This document shows, piece by piece, positions 51,740-59,915 of a stretch of DNA of 64,000 nt. The stretch is from the NCBI RefSeq assembly GCF_004363695.1, contig NZ_SNZC01000003.1, positions 124,001 through 188,000 on the forward strand, read 5' to 3'. Below the pieces are notes generated by a model that searched no databases, was not told where the DNA came from, and saw only the letters and a program-made list of their open reading frames with translations. Source of the stretch: Flavobacterium cheniae (lineage in GTDB: Bacteria; Bacteroidota; Bacteroidia; Flavobacteriales; Flavobacteriaceae). The position numbers were made by a program, and so were the translations under genes. Each line of letters begins with the position of its first letter. The stretch's first letter is position 1.

Positions 51740-53599
51740 TTAACCTCTTAACCAAGCCTCTCTAACTGTTTTTTTAGTGTCATCAGTTGCTTGATATCCG
51801 TCTTGTTTTTCTTTTGGCATTACAACTTTTCCTTTTACAGTTTGTTCTTTACCATCTCTTTTGAATTTTACGGTCATAGCATCACCATCTTTCCAGTTCA
51901 TACTTGCCATGATTAAATCGTAGATATTATCTAAATTATAGTCTTTACCATTGAAAGCCAAAAGCGTATCATTGTTCTTTAAACCTAAAGTAGTCATGAA
52001 TACATTTAATTCTGTATCAGGTAAAATCATGATTTCTTTTGTAGCAGGATTTACCGTGATATAAGGTTGTGTTTGCCCTTTTAAGAATGGATTTCCAGCA
52101 ATTTCGATAGTTGCTTCTGTAACTCCCATTTTAGCAAAATATTGCTCGTAAGGAATTGGAGTTTCACCAGCTACGTGGTTTTTTAAGAATTCACCTACAG
52201 CAGGGTAAGTCAATGCCGTAATTTTATCAAATAACTCTTCGTCTTTAAATGCTTTTGTTGTTCCGTATTCTTTAGATAATTCTTGCATTAGGCTTAAAAT
52301 TCCTTTTTGACCATTGCTGTTTTCTCTAATTAAAATATCCATACACATAGCAATCAAAGCTCCTTTTTGGTATACGTTTAAATACTGTTCTTTGTAAGGA
52401 GGATTCAATACGTTTTTACTCATTTTTGTAAAACTCATATTGTCGTTCATTTGGCGCGATTGTGCAATTTTGCCTGCCATTCTTTCGAAGAATTCTTTTT
52501 CGTCAATTAAGCCTTGATTTACTTGGAATAAGTTAGCGAAATATTCGGTTACACCTTCATACATCCATAAATGTTCCGACATTTGAGGATTGTTGAAATC
52601 GAAATATTGAATTTCGTTTGAGTGAATTGTTAATGGTGTTACAATGTGAAAGAATTCGTGAGAAACTACGTCTTTTAATTGTTCTTGTAACATTTCTAAT
52701 CCCATCATTTCTGGCATAACTACTACAGTTGATGTTGGGTGCTCTAATGCTCCAAAACCTTTTGCATCTTTAGCTGCCATATCAGACAAGTACAATAAGA
52801 TGGCGTATTTTTTTGTAGAGTTAATTGGTCCTAAGAAACGTTTTTGTGCCTTCATCATGTTTTCCATGTGAGGTGTAATTTGTTTAGCGGTATATTTTCC
52901 TGTTGGAGAATACACACTGATGATAATTTCCATGTCATCTACCATGAAAGAAGTGAAATCAGGTTTAGAATACATGATTGGCATTTCAACCAAACTTGCA
53001 TATTTTGACATTAAAAATACATCTGAAGTAGCACTTGCATCTGTATCTATCATTGCCGAAACACCTAATAAAGTTTCAGGGTGTGTAACGGTTAATTTGT
53101 ATGGTGTTTCTTCTTTTCCTTTGAAGTATCCAATGAATCCATGCGTATTTAACATGAAGTTTGTTCCAGCATTAATATTTGTTCCTGAAGGTGAGAAAAT
53201 ATCTTCGCTTTCACCAAAACCTGCACCACCTTCTGTATCAAATGAATCATTAACTAAGTATGTGATTTTTGATAGTTTTTTAGCATCGGAAATAGTATAT
53301 GAATTTTCATCAATTTTAGCTACTTTAAGTGTATTTCCTTTAGCATCAAATGCTTTTACATTTTCAATAAAACGACCGTAATCGTCTTCTGAATAGGTTC
53401 CAGGAACTGTTTTAGGGAAATGAAAAGTTACAGTTTCACTTGTAATAGTTGGAGGTGTAACGGTAACCATTACTTTATCGTCTTTAACATTAATTAAATC
53501 GATTGTTACTGCTACATCATTTTGTTTAGCAGTTGTTTGAGTTGGGCTACAACTCCATAAAAATCCCACTAAAGAAAGGGAAAGGATTATTTTTTTCAT
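51740..53599 (-). CDS. M61 family metallopeptidase lipoprotein with PDZ-type domain
   Basis: A 619-residue lipoprotein (signal with WSC at residues 15-17). The M61 catalytic site is complete: HEFFH at 314-318 binds zinc and the YEGVTEYF segment near 347-354 provides the third ligand glutamate. The N-terminal region (about 30-200) is strand-rich and the C-terminal region (about 500-600) resembles a PDZ domain (GLKNNDTLLAFNG near 548). Members of this family are aminopeptidases with glycyl preference in some cases. It probably degrades peptides in the periplasm or at the surface. A terminator follows about 85 bases downstream. Confidence 0.9.
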   Translation of the reverse strand: MKKIILSLSLVGFLWSCSPTQTTAKQNDVAVTIDLINVKDDKVMVTVTPPTITSETVTFHFPKTVPGTYSEDDYGRFIENVKAFDAKGNTLKVAKIDENSYTISDAKKLSKITYLVNDSFDTEGGAGFGESEDIFSPSGTNINAGTNFMLNTHGFIGYFKGKEETPYKLTVTHPETLLGVSAMIDTDASATSDVFLMSKYASLVEMPIMYSKPDFTSFMVDDMEIIISVYSPTGKYTAKQITPHMENMMKAQKRFLGPINSTKKYAILLYLSDMAAKDAKGFGALEHPTSTVVVMPEMMGLEMLQEQLKDVVSHEFFHIVTPLTIHSNEIQYFDFNNPQMSEHLWMYEGVTEYFANLFQVNQGLIDEKEFFERMAGKIAQSRQMNDNMSFTKMSKNVLNPPYKEQYLNVYQKGALIAMCMDILIRENSNGQKGILSLMQELSKEYGTTKAFKDEELFDKITALTYPAVGEFLKNHVAGETPIPYEQYFAKMGVTEATIEIAGNPFLKGQTQPYITVNPATKEIMILPDTELNVFMTTLGLKNNDTLLAFNGKDYNLDNIYDLIMASMNWKDGDAMTVKFKRDGKEQTVKGKVVMPKEKQDGYQATDDTKKTVREAWLRG

Positions 53600-53693
53600 T
53601 TTATCAAAATTGAATTAGATATAAGTAGAAAAAAAGAGATGTTTGTTACAAATTCTCTTTGGAAATTTAACTAATCAAATTAATGTCAATAAA

Positions 53694-53720
53694 AAAGCTC
53701 TTATTTTATTTAAGAGCTTT
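53694..53720 (-). terminator. Intrinsic terminator after the TIGR03643 gene
   Basis: Arms AAAGCTCTTA (53694-53703) and TAAGAGCTTT (53711-53720) with a 7-base loop and an A run on the left that gives a T tail on the minus strand. Confidence 0.8.
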
Positions 53721-53725
53721 AGTTT

Positions 53726-54007
53726 TTAGTCGAATTTATTTTTGAAGTAATATTTACTATCTAAATCTTCATCTTCTAATTCGTTGTACTTTATGGGTTT
53801 TGGTTTAGGCTTACTTGCCGTTACTTTCTTTTTCCAAAGTTCAAAATTGTCTTTGGATAATCGTTTGCGCATTAATTCGGTGACTTCGTTTTCAGTCACT
53901 CCAAATTCCTCTTTTAAAACTTCAAAAGGTTTTTTTTCCTCTTGAGCCATAGCAACAACTCTATCTAGTGTTTCGTTGTCGAATTCTGAAATTTTCTTCT
54001 TTCTCAT
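53726..54007 (-). CDS. TIGR03643 family protein (93 aa)
   Basis: A 93-residue basic protein. The N-terminal 60 residues look helical, with a helix-turn-helix-like pattern (TLDRVVAMAQEEKKPFEVL then VTENEVTELMRKRL) as in the TIGR03643/DUF2805 family found in Bacteroidota and cyanobacteria. The tail is rich in K and P (KPKPKPIKY) and then acidic. A nucleic-acid-binding role is plausible but not established. It is a single gene with its own terminator. Confidence 0.82.
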   Translation of the reverse strand: MRKKKISEFDNETLDRVVAMAQEEKKPFEVLKEEFGVTENEVTELMRKRLSKDNFELWKKKVTASKPKPKPIKYNELEDEDLDSKYYFKNKFD

Positions 54008-54145
54008 CAGATGAATACTAATTCTAACTTTTTTATTGGTTTGTAATTCAATATTAGTAAAAAAATAAATTCAAAAAATATGCCAATTGTTTTTTTAGGA
54101 TTTTTTAAAATTATTAGAAAGTTGCTATGTGTTTTTAGAGAATAT

Positions 54146-54748
54146 TTACAAAATTGTTCGAAACGTTAAATTTATTCTCGCATTTTTGGATTGAGTAGCT
54201 TTTGGGATTTGATGTTTATAATGAATTTGGCTACCTTCTTTCATTACTAATAAACTACCGTGGTTTAAATTAAGCGATAATTTTACGTTGTTATCTGAAA
54301 TGTGTTTCAATTGAAATTTACGTTCTTCCCCAAAACTTACAGAGGCAATTATGGGATTTCTGCCCAATTCTTTTTCATTATCGGCATGCCAACCGTTGCT
54401 GTCTTTTTCGTTTCGGTATAAATTGGCTAAAACGGTGGTGAAATTTTGTTCGGAAATTTTGTCCACTTTCTCTTTTATAAACATCATAGTAGGATTCCAA
54501 GCATGAGGTTGCATTGTTAAACCCGAATAGGAATAAGGTTTACCTTCGTTTCCAAAAAGACAAGTTAGTCTAGGTTGAGCGACTTTCTTTCCAAAAATAG
54601 TGATGTCATCTTGTTGCCAAGGGGTTTCATTTATGAGCTTATCGAATAGTACATCCGCTTCTTCTTGATTGAAGAAATTGGGATAAAATTCAAAAACCGC
54701 ATCAGGTAGAGGTAAAATTATTTTTTCTTTTGGGAATAAATCGAGCAT
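54146..54748 (-). CDS. AlkB-like 2-oxoglutarate/Fe(II) dioxygenase
   Basis: A 200-residue dioxygenase related to AlkB/ALKBH enzymes that repair alkylated bases oxidatively. Iron ligands are H121 and D123 in NGWHADNE and H179 in HYKHQIPK; R191 and R197 in ARINLTFR are the 2-oxoglutarate-binding and substrate arginines. The frame runs upstream to 54769, but that start lies in the aquaporin terminator hairpin, so the ATG at 54748, at the end of the T run, is used. A DNA repair role is inferred from the family. Confidence 0.88.
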   Translation of the reverse strand: MLDLFPKEKIILPLPDAVFEFYPNFFNQEEADVLFDKLINETPWQQDDITIFGKKVAQPRLTCLFGNEGKPYSYSGLTMQPHAWNPTMMFIKEKVDKISEQNFTTVLANLYRNEKDSNGWHADNEKELGRNPIIASVSFGEERKFQLKHISDNNVKLSLNLNHGSLLVMKEGSQIHYKHQIPKATQSKNARINLTFRTIL

Positions 54749-54773
54749 AAAAAAAGCGATGATTAACATCGCT
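54749..54773 (-). terminator. Intrinsic terminator after the aquaporin gene
   Basis: Arms AGCGATG (54755-54761) and CATCGCT (54767-54773) with a T tail (minus strand) that ends directly at the AlkB-like start codon. Confidence 0.8.
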
Positions 54774-54797
54774 AATTTACTATTTTTATGGGGAATA

Positions 54798-55523
54798 TTA
54801 TTTGTTGTCTTGTAATAAATTCTTGTAAATAAAACCTGCTACAATGGCTCCAGCGATTGGTGCAACCCAAAATAGCCATAATTGACTCAAGGCTTCACCT
54901 TGTACAAAAAGAGCTTGAGAAGTAGAACGAGCAGGATTTACAGAAGTATTGGTTATTGGAATACTAATTAAGTGGATTAAGGTTAAAGCCAAACCAATTG
55001 CAATTCCAGCAAATCTTCCGTTGGCTAATTTATCTGTTGCTCCTAAAATGATAATTAAGAAAAACATTGTCAATATGAATTCAGCTAAAAATGCGGCTCC
55101 CATTGAAAATCCAACACCATTATAATATGTTTTCGGATCAAAAGCGTTAGATTCATAGAAATTTGATGCAAAAGCACCCGCAGAATCAGCTGCAAATTCA
55201 GTTCCGCCACCACCATTTAAAATTAAGTATAAAACTCCCGCGGCTGCAGTTGCACCAATTAGTTGTGCCCCAATGTAAGGTGCTATTTCTTTTGATGAAA
55301 AGCGTCCGCTTGCCCATAATCCAAAAGTAACAGCAGGATTAAAATGACCGCCAGAAATATGTCCAACAGCGTAAGCCATAGTTAAAACGGTTAATCCAAA
55401 TGCTAGTGAAACACCAACTAATCCAATTCCAATATCTGGAACTCCGGCTGCAAAAACTGCTGCGCCACAGCCACCAAATACTAACCAAAAGGTTCCGAAA
55501 AATTCTGCAAATAATTTTCTCAT
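54798..55523 (-). CDS. aqpZ: Aquaporin Z-type water channel
   Basis: A 241-residue integral membrane channel. Both NPA boxes are present, HFNPAVTFG near 60-68 and TSVNPARS near 194-201, with the arginine of the selectivity filter after the second. A histidine in LTLIHLIS near 180-187 and a phenylalanine in SLAFGLTV near 39-46 complete a water-selective filter of the AqpZ type. An insertion of about 25 residues between helices 3 and 4 ([19 protein letters not shown]) is present. It allows water flow in osmotic adjustment. Confidence 0.92.
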   Translation of the reverse strand: MRKLFAEFFGTFWLVFGGCGAAVFAAGVPDIGIGLVGVSLAFGLTVLTMAYAVGHISGGHFNPAVTFGLWASGRFSSKEIAPYIGAQLIGATAAAGVLYLILNGGGGTEFAADSAGAFASNFYESNAFDPKTYYNGVGFSMGAAFLAEFILTMFFLIIILGATDKLANGRFAGIAIGLALTLIHLISIPITNTSVNPARSTSQALFVQGEALSQLWLFWVAPIAGAIVAGFIYKNLLQDNK

Positions 55524-55634
55524 AGTTAAATAGTTTTAATTACAATTTCTTGTAATGGTTATTTAACTAAAATTACTAAAAAAAGAATGCTTTTTAAATC
55601 ACTGAAAATAAAGTTATTAACAGTATAATTCTTG

Positions 55635-56543
55635 CTATTTGTTTTTCTTAAACTGAATGTTCATAATAACAATGGCAGTAATTATCAACACAATTCCAAT
55701 CCATTGAATTAATAAAACTTGTTCGTTCAATAAGAAATAAGCCATCATAACCGAAACCGGTAATTCTAAAGAAGAAACAATACTTCCCAATCCAATTCCT
55801 GTAAGAGGAAATCCTGCATTTAATAACATAGGAGGAATGATGGTTCCAAATAAAGCCAAAACAATTCCCCATTTGGTGAAAATTTCAAAGTTAAAAGGAG
55901 TTACTTGCGTGTATAAGCTGAAACCAAATACGATAACTGCTCCACCTAACAACATATACAAACTTCTTTGAGCAGACGAAATGCCTAATGCGACTTTGTT
56001 TGCTGTAAACATAGTTGTAGTAAAAGAAGCAGCTGCTAATAATCCCCAGAATAATCCGTTTGACCAATCAATTGTTGGGTCGTTGAAATCTATTTTAAAG
56101 ATGTTTATCGCTAAAGCTGTTCCAATTAAAACAATAATTACAGAAATTATTTTTTGAAAAGAAGGTGCTTTTTTATCTAAAAACCATTCTAATAAAACGC
56201 CCATCCAAACGGTTTGCATTAATAATACAATTCCAATAGAAACCGGAATGTATTTTACAGCCAAATAATAGAAAACACTAGTCATTCCTAAAGAAGTTCC
56301 AGCTAACATTAAGTGCATGATGTTTTTTGGAGTAGCCTTTACAGCTGTATTTTTGTTTTTAGTTCTTTGGAATAAATTGATAATTAAAATTCCAATGATT
56401 CCATAGATGAATTGAGATGAAGTTACTTCAGCTGTTGTAAAATTTTCTTTGTATGCTAGTTTTACAAAAGTGGCTAACATTCCGTAACTCGTTGCTCCTA
56501 ATGCTACAAGAAAAACTCCTTTTATGATATTGTTGTTCGACAT
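55635..56543 (-). CDS. EamA/DMT family membrane transporter
   Basis: A 302-residue protein with ten hydrophobic helices and two EamA repeats (about 8-145 and 160-298), the layout of drug/metabolite transporter superfamily exporters. Repeat signals include SLGMTSVFYYLAVKYIPV near 89-106 and LNEQVLLIQWIGIVLIITA near 272-290. It probably exports a small metabolite or amino acid across the inner membrane. Substrate cannot be read. It is transcribed alone. Confidence 0.88.
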   Translation of the reverse strand: MSNNNIIKGVFLVALGATSYGMLATFVKLAYKENFTTAEVTSSQFIYGIIGILIINLFQRTKNKNTAVKATPKNIMHLMLAGTSLGMTSVFYYLAVKYIPVSIGIVLLMQTVWMGVLLEWFLDKKAPSFQKIISVIIVLIGTALAINIFKIDFNDPTIDWSNGLFWGLLAAASFTTTMFTANKVALGISSAQRSLYMLLGGAVIVFGFSLYTQVTPFNFEIFTKWGIVLALFGTIIPPMLLNAGFPLTGIGLGSIVSSLELPVSVMMAYFLLNEQVLLIQWIGIVLIITAIVIMNIQFKKNK

Positions 56544-56591
56544 TTCCTAAATTTTTAAGGGGCGCAAATATAGGGATTTAGAATTCAGAAA

Positions 56592-57755
56592 TTAAAACAA
56601 TCCGTTTAGAATTTGATTTTTGATTCCAATTTTTGTGTAGTCAAATTGAAGCTTTTGTTCTAAAATAGTAGCGTAAACACTTCTAAAATCGGTTTCAAAA
56701 ATTAAATCACCATTGTCTAAATTAGATAAGTTTGGATTTTTCCCAATGATAGTACCTTTGTTATTTCCACCAATGATGAACATTGGAGCAGCTGTTCCAT
56801 GATCTGTTCCATTGCCATTATCTTTTACGCGACGACCAAATTCAGAGAATATTACAATCGTTACATTTTGAAGTAGATTAGCTTGTTTTAATTCGGTATA
56901 AAAACTAAAAATGGCATCATTTAATTCGGTTAATTTATTGCTGTGGATGGCTAATTGATTATCGTGAGTGTCATATCCGTTTTGAGAAGTATAATATACT
57001 TTTGAATTTAAATTCCCTTTAACTAATCGGGCAATCCATTCTAAATTTTTACCCAATTGTGTTTTTGGATAGTTAATTTCAGTTTTGGATTGATTTAAAG
57101 CTTTTTGAATTTCGTCCGCACCTTCAGTAACTGAATTTGCAATTTTTCTAACAAAATCTAATTGTGGATTATCTGAAAGTTGTATGTTTTCTGTTTCAGA
57201 TTTTGATTTAAAACGGTTTGGATCTTTAACGGTTATAAAATTTGGTTCAACTCCTTTTAATGCCAAATTATCAATATTGTCAAGGTTTATGCCGGCTGTT
57301 GGAGCATGTTCAACACATTGTAAATCTAAATAACGCCCTAGCCAACCTTCATTGATGTATTGATCTGATGCAGATGCTGTTTGCCAAATTTCTTGAGAAC
57401 GAAAATGGGAACGATTTGGTTCTGGATATCCCACATTTTGAATTACAGATAAATGGCCGTTTTGTTGCATTGTTGCAAATCCTTTTAAGGCAGGATGAAA
57501 AGCCATGCTTTTATTTTTGCTTATTACTTCATTTTTTGAAATGGCAATCTTTGGACGTAAATTATAATATAATTCATTTTCAAAAGGGATAAAAGTGTTC
57601 AATCCATCATTTCCACCATTTAATTGAATAAATACAACTGAAGAATTACCTTGAATTAATTGCGTTTGGTTACCAAAAGCATGAAGAAAATCAGGTAGAA
57701 TTAACAATCCTCCAGTTAATGTTCCTGTAAGCGATAAAAAGTTACGTCTGTTCAT
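56592..57755 (-). CDS. DUF1501 family protein with a twin-arginine-type signal
   Basis: A 387-residue exported protein of the DUF1501 family, related to the alkaline-phosphatase-like fold. MNRRNFLSLTGTLTGG is a Tat-type signal (RRNFLS), with a hydrophobic region after it. The conserved FIQLNGGNDGLNTFIPF segment lies near 42-58, and FSEFGRRVKDNGNGTDHG near 304-321 holds D and H residues that suggest metal binding. The DUF1800 gene is 10 bases upstream on the same strand. The pair occurs together widely; their function is unknown. Confidence 0.87.
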   Translation of the reverse strand: MNRRNFLSLTGTLTGGLLILPDFLHAFGNQTQLIQGNSSVVFIQLNGGNDGLNTFIPFENELYYNLRPKIAISKNEVISKNKSMAFHPALKGFATMQQNGHLSVIQNVGYPEPNRSHFRSQEIWQTASASDQYINEGWLGRYLDLQCVEHAPTAGINLDNIDNLALKGVEPNFITVKDPNRFKSKSETENIQLSDNPQLDFVRKIANSVTEGADEIQKALNQSKTEINYPKTQLGKNLEWIARLVKGNLNSKVYYTSQNGYDTHDNQLAIHSNKLTELNDAIFSFYTELKQANLLQNVTIVIFSEFGRRVKDNGNGTDHGTAAPMFIIGGNNKGTIIGKNPNLSNLDNGDLIFETDFRSVYATILEQKLQFDYTKIGIKNQILNGLF

Positions 57756-57765
57756 AGCAAATGGT

Positions 57766-59163
57766 TTAAATTAATTGAAATTCTGGTGATTTGGTTATAA
57801 AATTGAATAACCGAACAACCGCCTGTTGTGAATTTTTAGAACTTGCGTCAAAATCATATTTTAAGATTGCTTCCATATCTTTTTGAATGTTCTCGTCTAT
57901 TTGAAACAAGTAAGCATCACTTAATTCTTTGATAATTTGTTTGTTTGTTCCCTTGGGATTAAAATTGATTCTTATGTCAATTTTTTCTAATGAAATTTTA
58001 AGTTCTTCACCATTTTCAGGTAAATTTTTAAATGTTTTTCGGTTAATGTTTCTTCCATTACAAAGCAAATCAGATACATTGTTACGCTGTAAATAGAGCT
58101 GTGATGTTAGCCATGATTTTCCACCATCCCAACCTTTTACATTTTGTTGGTTAAACAAATCCATGCCTTGTTGTTTTATGAAAAATACAATGATGGCAGC
58201 ATCTATTTCTTTAATTTGCAGGGCTTCGGTAAGTTGTAAGATATATTCTAATGGGTTTTTTATTTTGCTTCCTGAGGTTTTTTTCTCATATTCTTCTGTG
58301 AAAATTTTTAAAAGTAAAGGTTCAATTTCAAAATCTACTTTTCTTAAATAATCGCCATAATATTTTACCAATTCTTCTTTTGGATTATCATAAATAAACC
58401 ATTTTAAAATTTTTCGAGTAATAAGGTAAGGGATATTTGGTTGTTCAAAAATAATATCAACTAAATCATTTGCTTTGAAGTTTCCAGTTTTTCCTAAATA
58501 AGTAATGGTGTCGTTGTCTTCAAAAAAAGCTCTGTATTTAGCTTCATTTTCGCCTAAACCTAATCCTGCCAATGCTTTTGCGCCATTTTTTATATCGGAT
58601 TCGGTGTAATTTCCAATGCCTAAAGTAAATAATTCTAATAATTCTCTGCTTAGATTTTCGTTAATTTTACCTTTTCGGTTATCGGTATTGTCTAAATAAC
58701 GCACCATGGCATTCGTCTGAATCATTATTTTGGTTAATTGTCTAAAATTTCCAAAAGCATTTTCTCTTAAGATTTGATTGTGTTGATAAATCCACCAATT
58801 AACTTTTACTTTTTGTGAGGTTGATACAAAATGATTGTGCCAAAAAAGCACCATTTTTTCACGCAAAGGAAATTCTTGTTTTTGAATTTCATTAATCCAC
58901 CATTTTCTTAATTCAATACTGTTTTTGATTTGATTTTTTAAGGCTTTTTTACCTTCTTCAGAAGTAGTGTTTTTTACTTTTTCTCTAAAATCTTTAAGTT
59001 CACTTAAGGTTTTTGGATCTTCTATTAAACAATAGGGTATTTTATTTTCAAATGGAGCATAAAACGATTCTTTTAGAAATTTTTCAATTCCAATACTATT
59101 TATTTTCTGGCTTTGTTTTCCCGAAAATCCTAACCGAAGTGACCAAAGATTTGACTGATTCAT
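57766..59163 (-). CDS. DUF1800 family protein
   Basis: A 465-residue, mostly helical protein of the DUF1800 family. The REKMVLFWHNHFVST segment near 101-115 is the hallmark, followed by LSRELLELFTLGIGNYTESD near 168-187 and GWDGGKSWLTSQLYLQR near 344-360, and the body ends with FNFITKSPEFQLI. No signal peptide is obvious at the start, unlike its DUF1501 partner. It is the upstream gene of the pair. Function unknown; cooperation with the DUF1501 protein is inferred from adjacency. Confidence 0.85.
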   Translation of the reverse strand: MNQSNLWSLRLGFSGKQSQKINSIGIEKFLKESFYAPFENKIPYCLIEDPKTLSELKDFREKVKNTTSEEGKKALKNQIKNSIELRKWWINEIQKQEFPLREKMVLFWHNHFVSTSQKVKVNWWIYQHNQILRENAFGNFRQLTKIMIQTNAMVRYLDNTDNRKGKINENLSRELLELFTLGIGNYTESDIKNGAKALAGLGLGENEAKYRAFFEDNDTITYLGKTGNFKANDLVDIIFEQPNIPYLITRKILKWFIYDNPKEELVKYYGDYLRKVDFEIEPLLLKIFTEEYEKKTSGSKIKNPLEYILQLTEALQIKEIDAAIIVFFIKQQGMDLFNQQNVKGWDGGKSWLTSQLYLQRNNVSDLLCNGRNINRKTFKNLPENGEELKISLEKIDIRINFNPKGTNKQIIKELSDAYLFQIDENIQKDMEAILKYDFDASSKNSQQAVVRLFNFITKSPEFQLI

Positions 59164-59260
59164 GATGTATGGTATTGCATTTAAAATTTAGACTTTATTT
59201 AACACAAAAGGTTTAAATAAAAATCAAAAAGTGGAGTTATATCAATTTAATTCTATTTAT

Positions 59261-59857
59261 ATGAAACACTTTTTACTATTGATTGCGGTTTGTTTTTTAT
59301 GTTGTAATAATTCGGAAGTTGAAACCTTAACGTTAAAAGATTATAATTCCTTTCATAAAGAGGCAAAGGAATTTTGTAAGGAGAATGGTTATAATGAGTC
59401 CTATTATTTTTTAGTTGATTTGAGTTTGCACTCTGGAAAGAATCGTTTTTTTATTTATGATTTTACTACAAAGAAAGTATTAGATAAAAACTTGGTTACA
59501 CACGGAAGTTGCGACCAATTTGAAGAAAATCCAGACAAATGGAAAAAAGTAAAATTTGATAATAGAGTTGATAGTCATTGTTCCATGAAAGGTAAATACA
59601 AAATTGGAAATCGCGATTATAGTTCGTGGGGAATCAACGTGAAATATTGGTTGCACGGATTAGAAGCAACTAATAAAAGTGCTGAAAAAAGGGTTGTGGT
59701 TTTACATTCATGGAGTGCTGTTAAAAATAAAGAAGTGTATCCAAGACATAGTCCACTAAGTTGGGGATGTCCAGCGGTTTCTGATGCATTTATGGGAAAA
59801 TTAGATGTTCGCTTGCAACAATCGGAAAAACCAGTTTTGTTGTGGATTGTGGAATAA
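59261..59857 (+). CDS. Murein L,D-transpeptidase catalytic-domain-type lipoprotein
   Basis: A 198-residue lipoprotein with a signal ending at a CFLCCNN lipobox (cysteines near residues 14-15). The body has YYFLVDLSLHSGKNRFFIYD near 41-60 and a catalytic-type LSWGCPAVS near 178-186, matching the S-x-G-C-P cysteine of YkuD/ErfK-like L,D-transpeptidases; VLHSW near 148 may provide the histidine. The frame extends to 59231 but the ATG at 59261 starts the signal. It probably cross-links or trims peptidoglycan. Confidence 0.82.
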   Translation: MKHFLLLIAVCFLCCNNSEVETLTLKDYNSFHKEAKEFCKENGYNESYYFLVDLSLHSGKNRFFIYDFTTKKVLDKNLVTHGSCDQFEENPDKWKKVKFDNRVDSHCSMKGKYKIGNRDYSSWGINVKYWLHGLEATNKSAEKRVVVLHSWSAVKNKEVYPRHSPLSWGCPAVSDAFMGKLDVRLQQSEKPVLLWIVE

Positions 59858-59915
59858 ATAATTTTTTTTGTAACAAAATAGGAAAAAGCCTACTAATTGC
59901 AAATAAATTACTACA

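Noticed and set aside
52920-53381. 153-residue plus-strand frame inside the M61 peptidase gene
   Set aside because: It is antisense to a well-supported coding gene with intact catalytic motifs, and shows no domain of its own.
54749-54769. Upstream start for the AlkB-like gene at 54769
   Set aside because: It lies in the aquaporin terminator hairpin; the ATG at 54748 opens with the expected domain.
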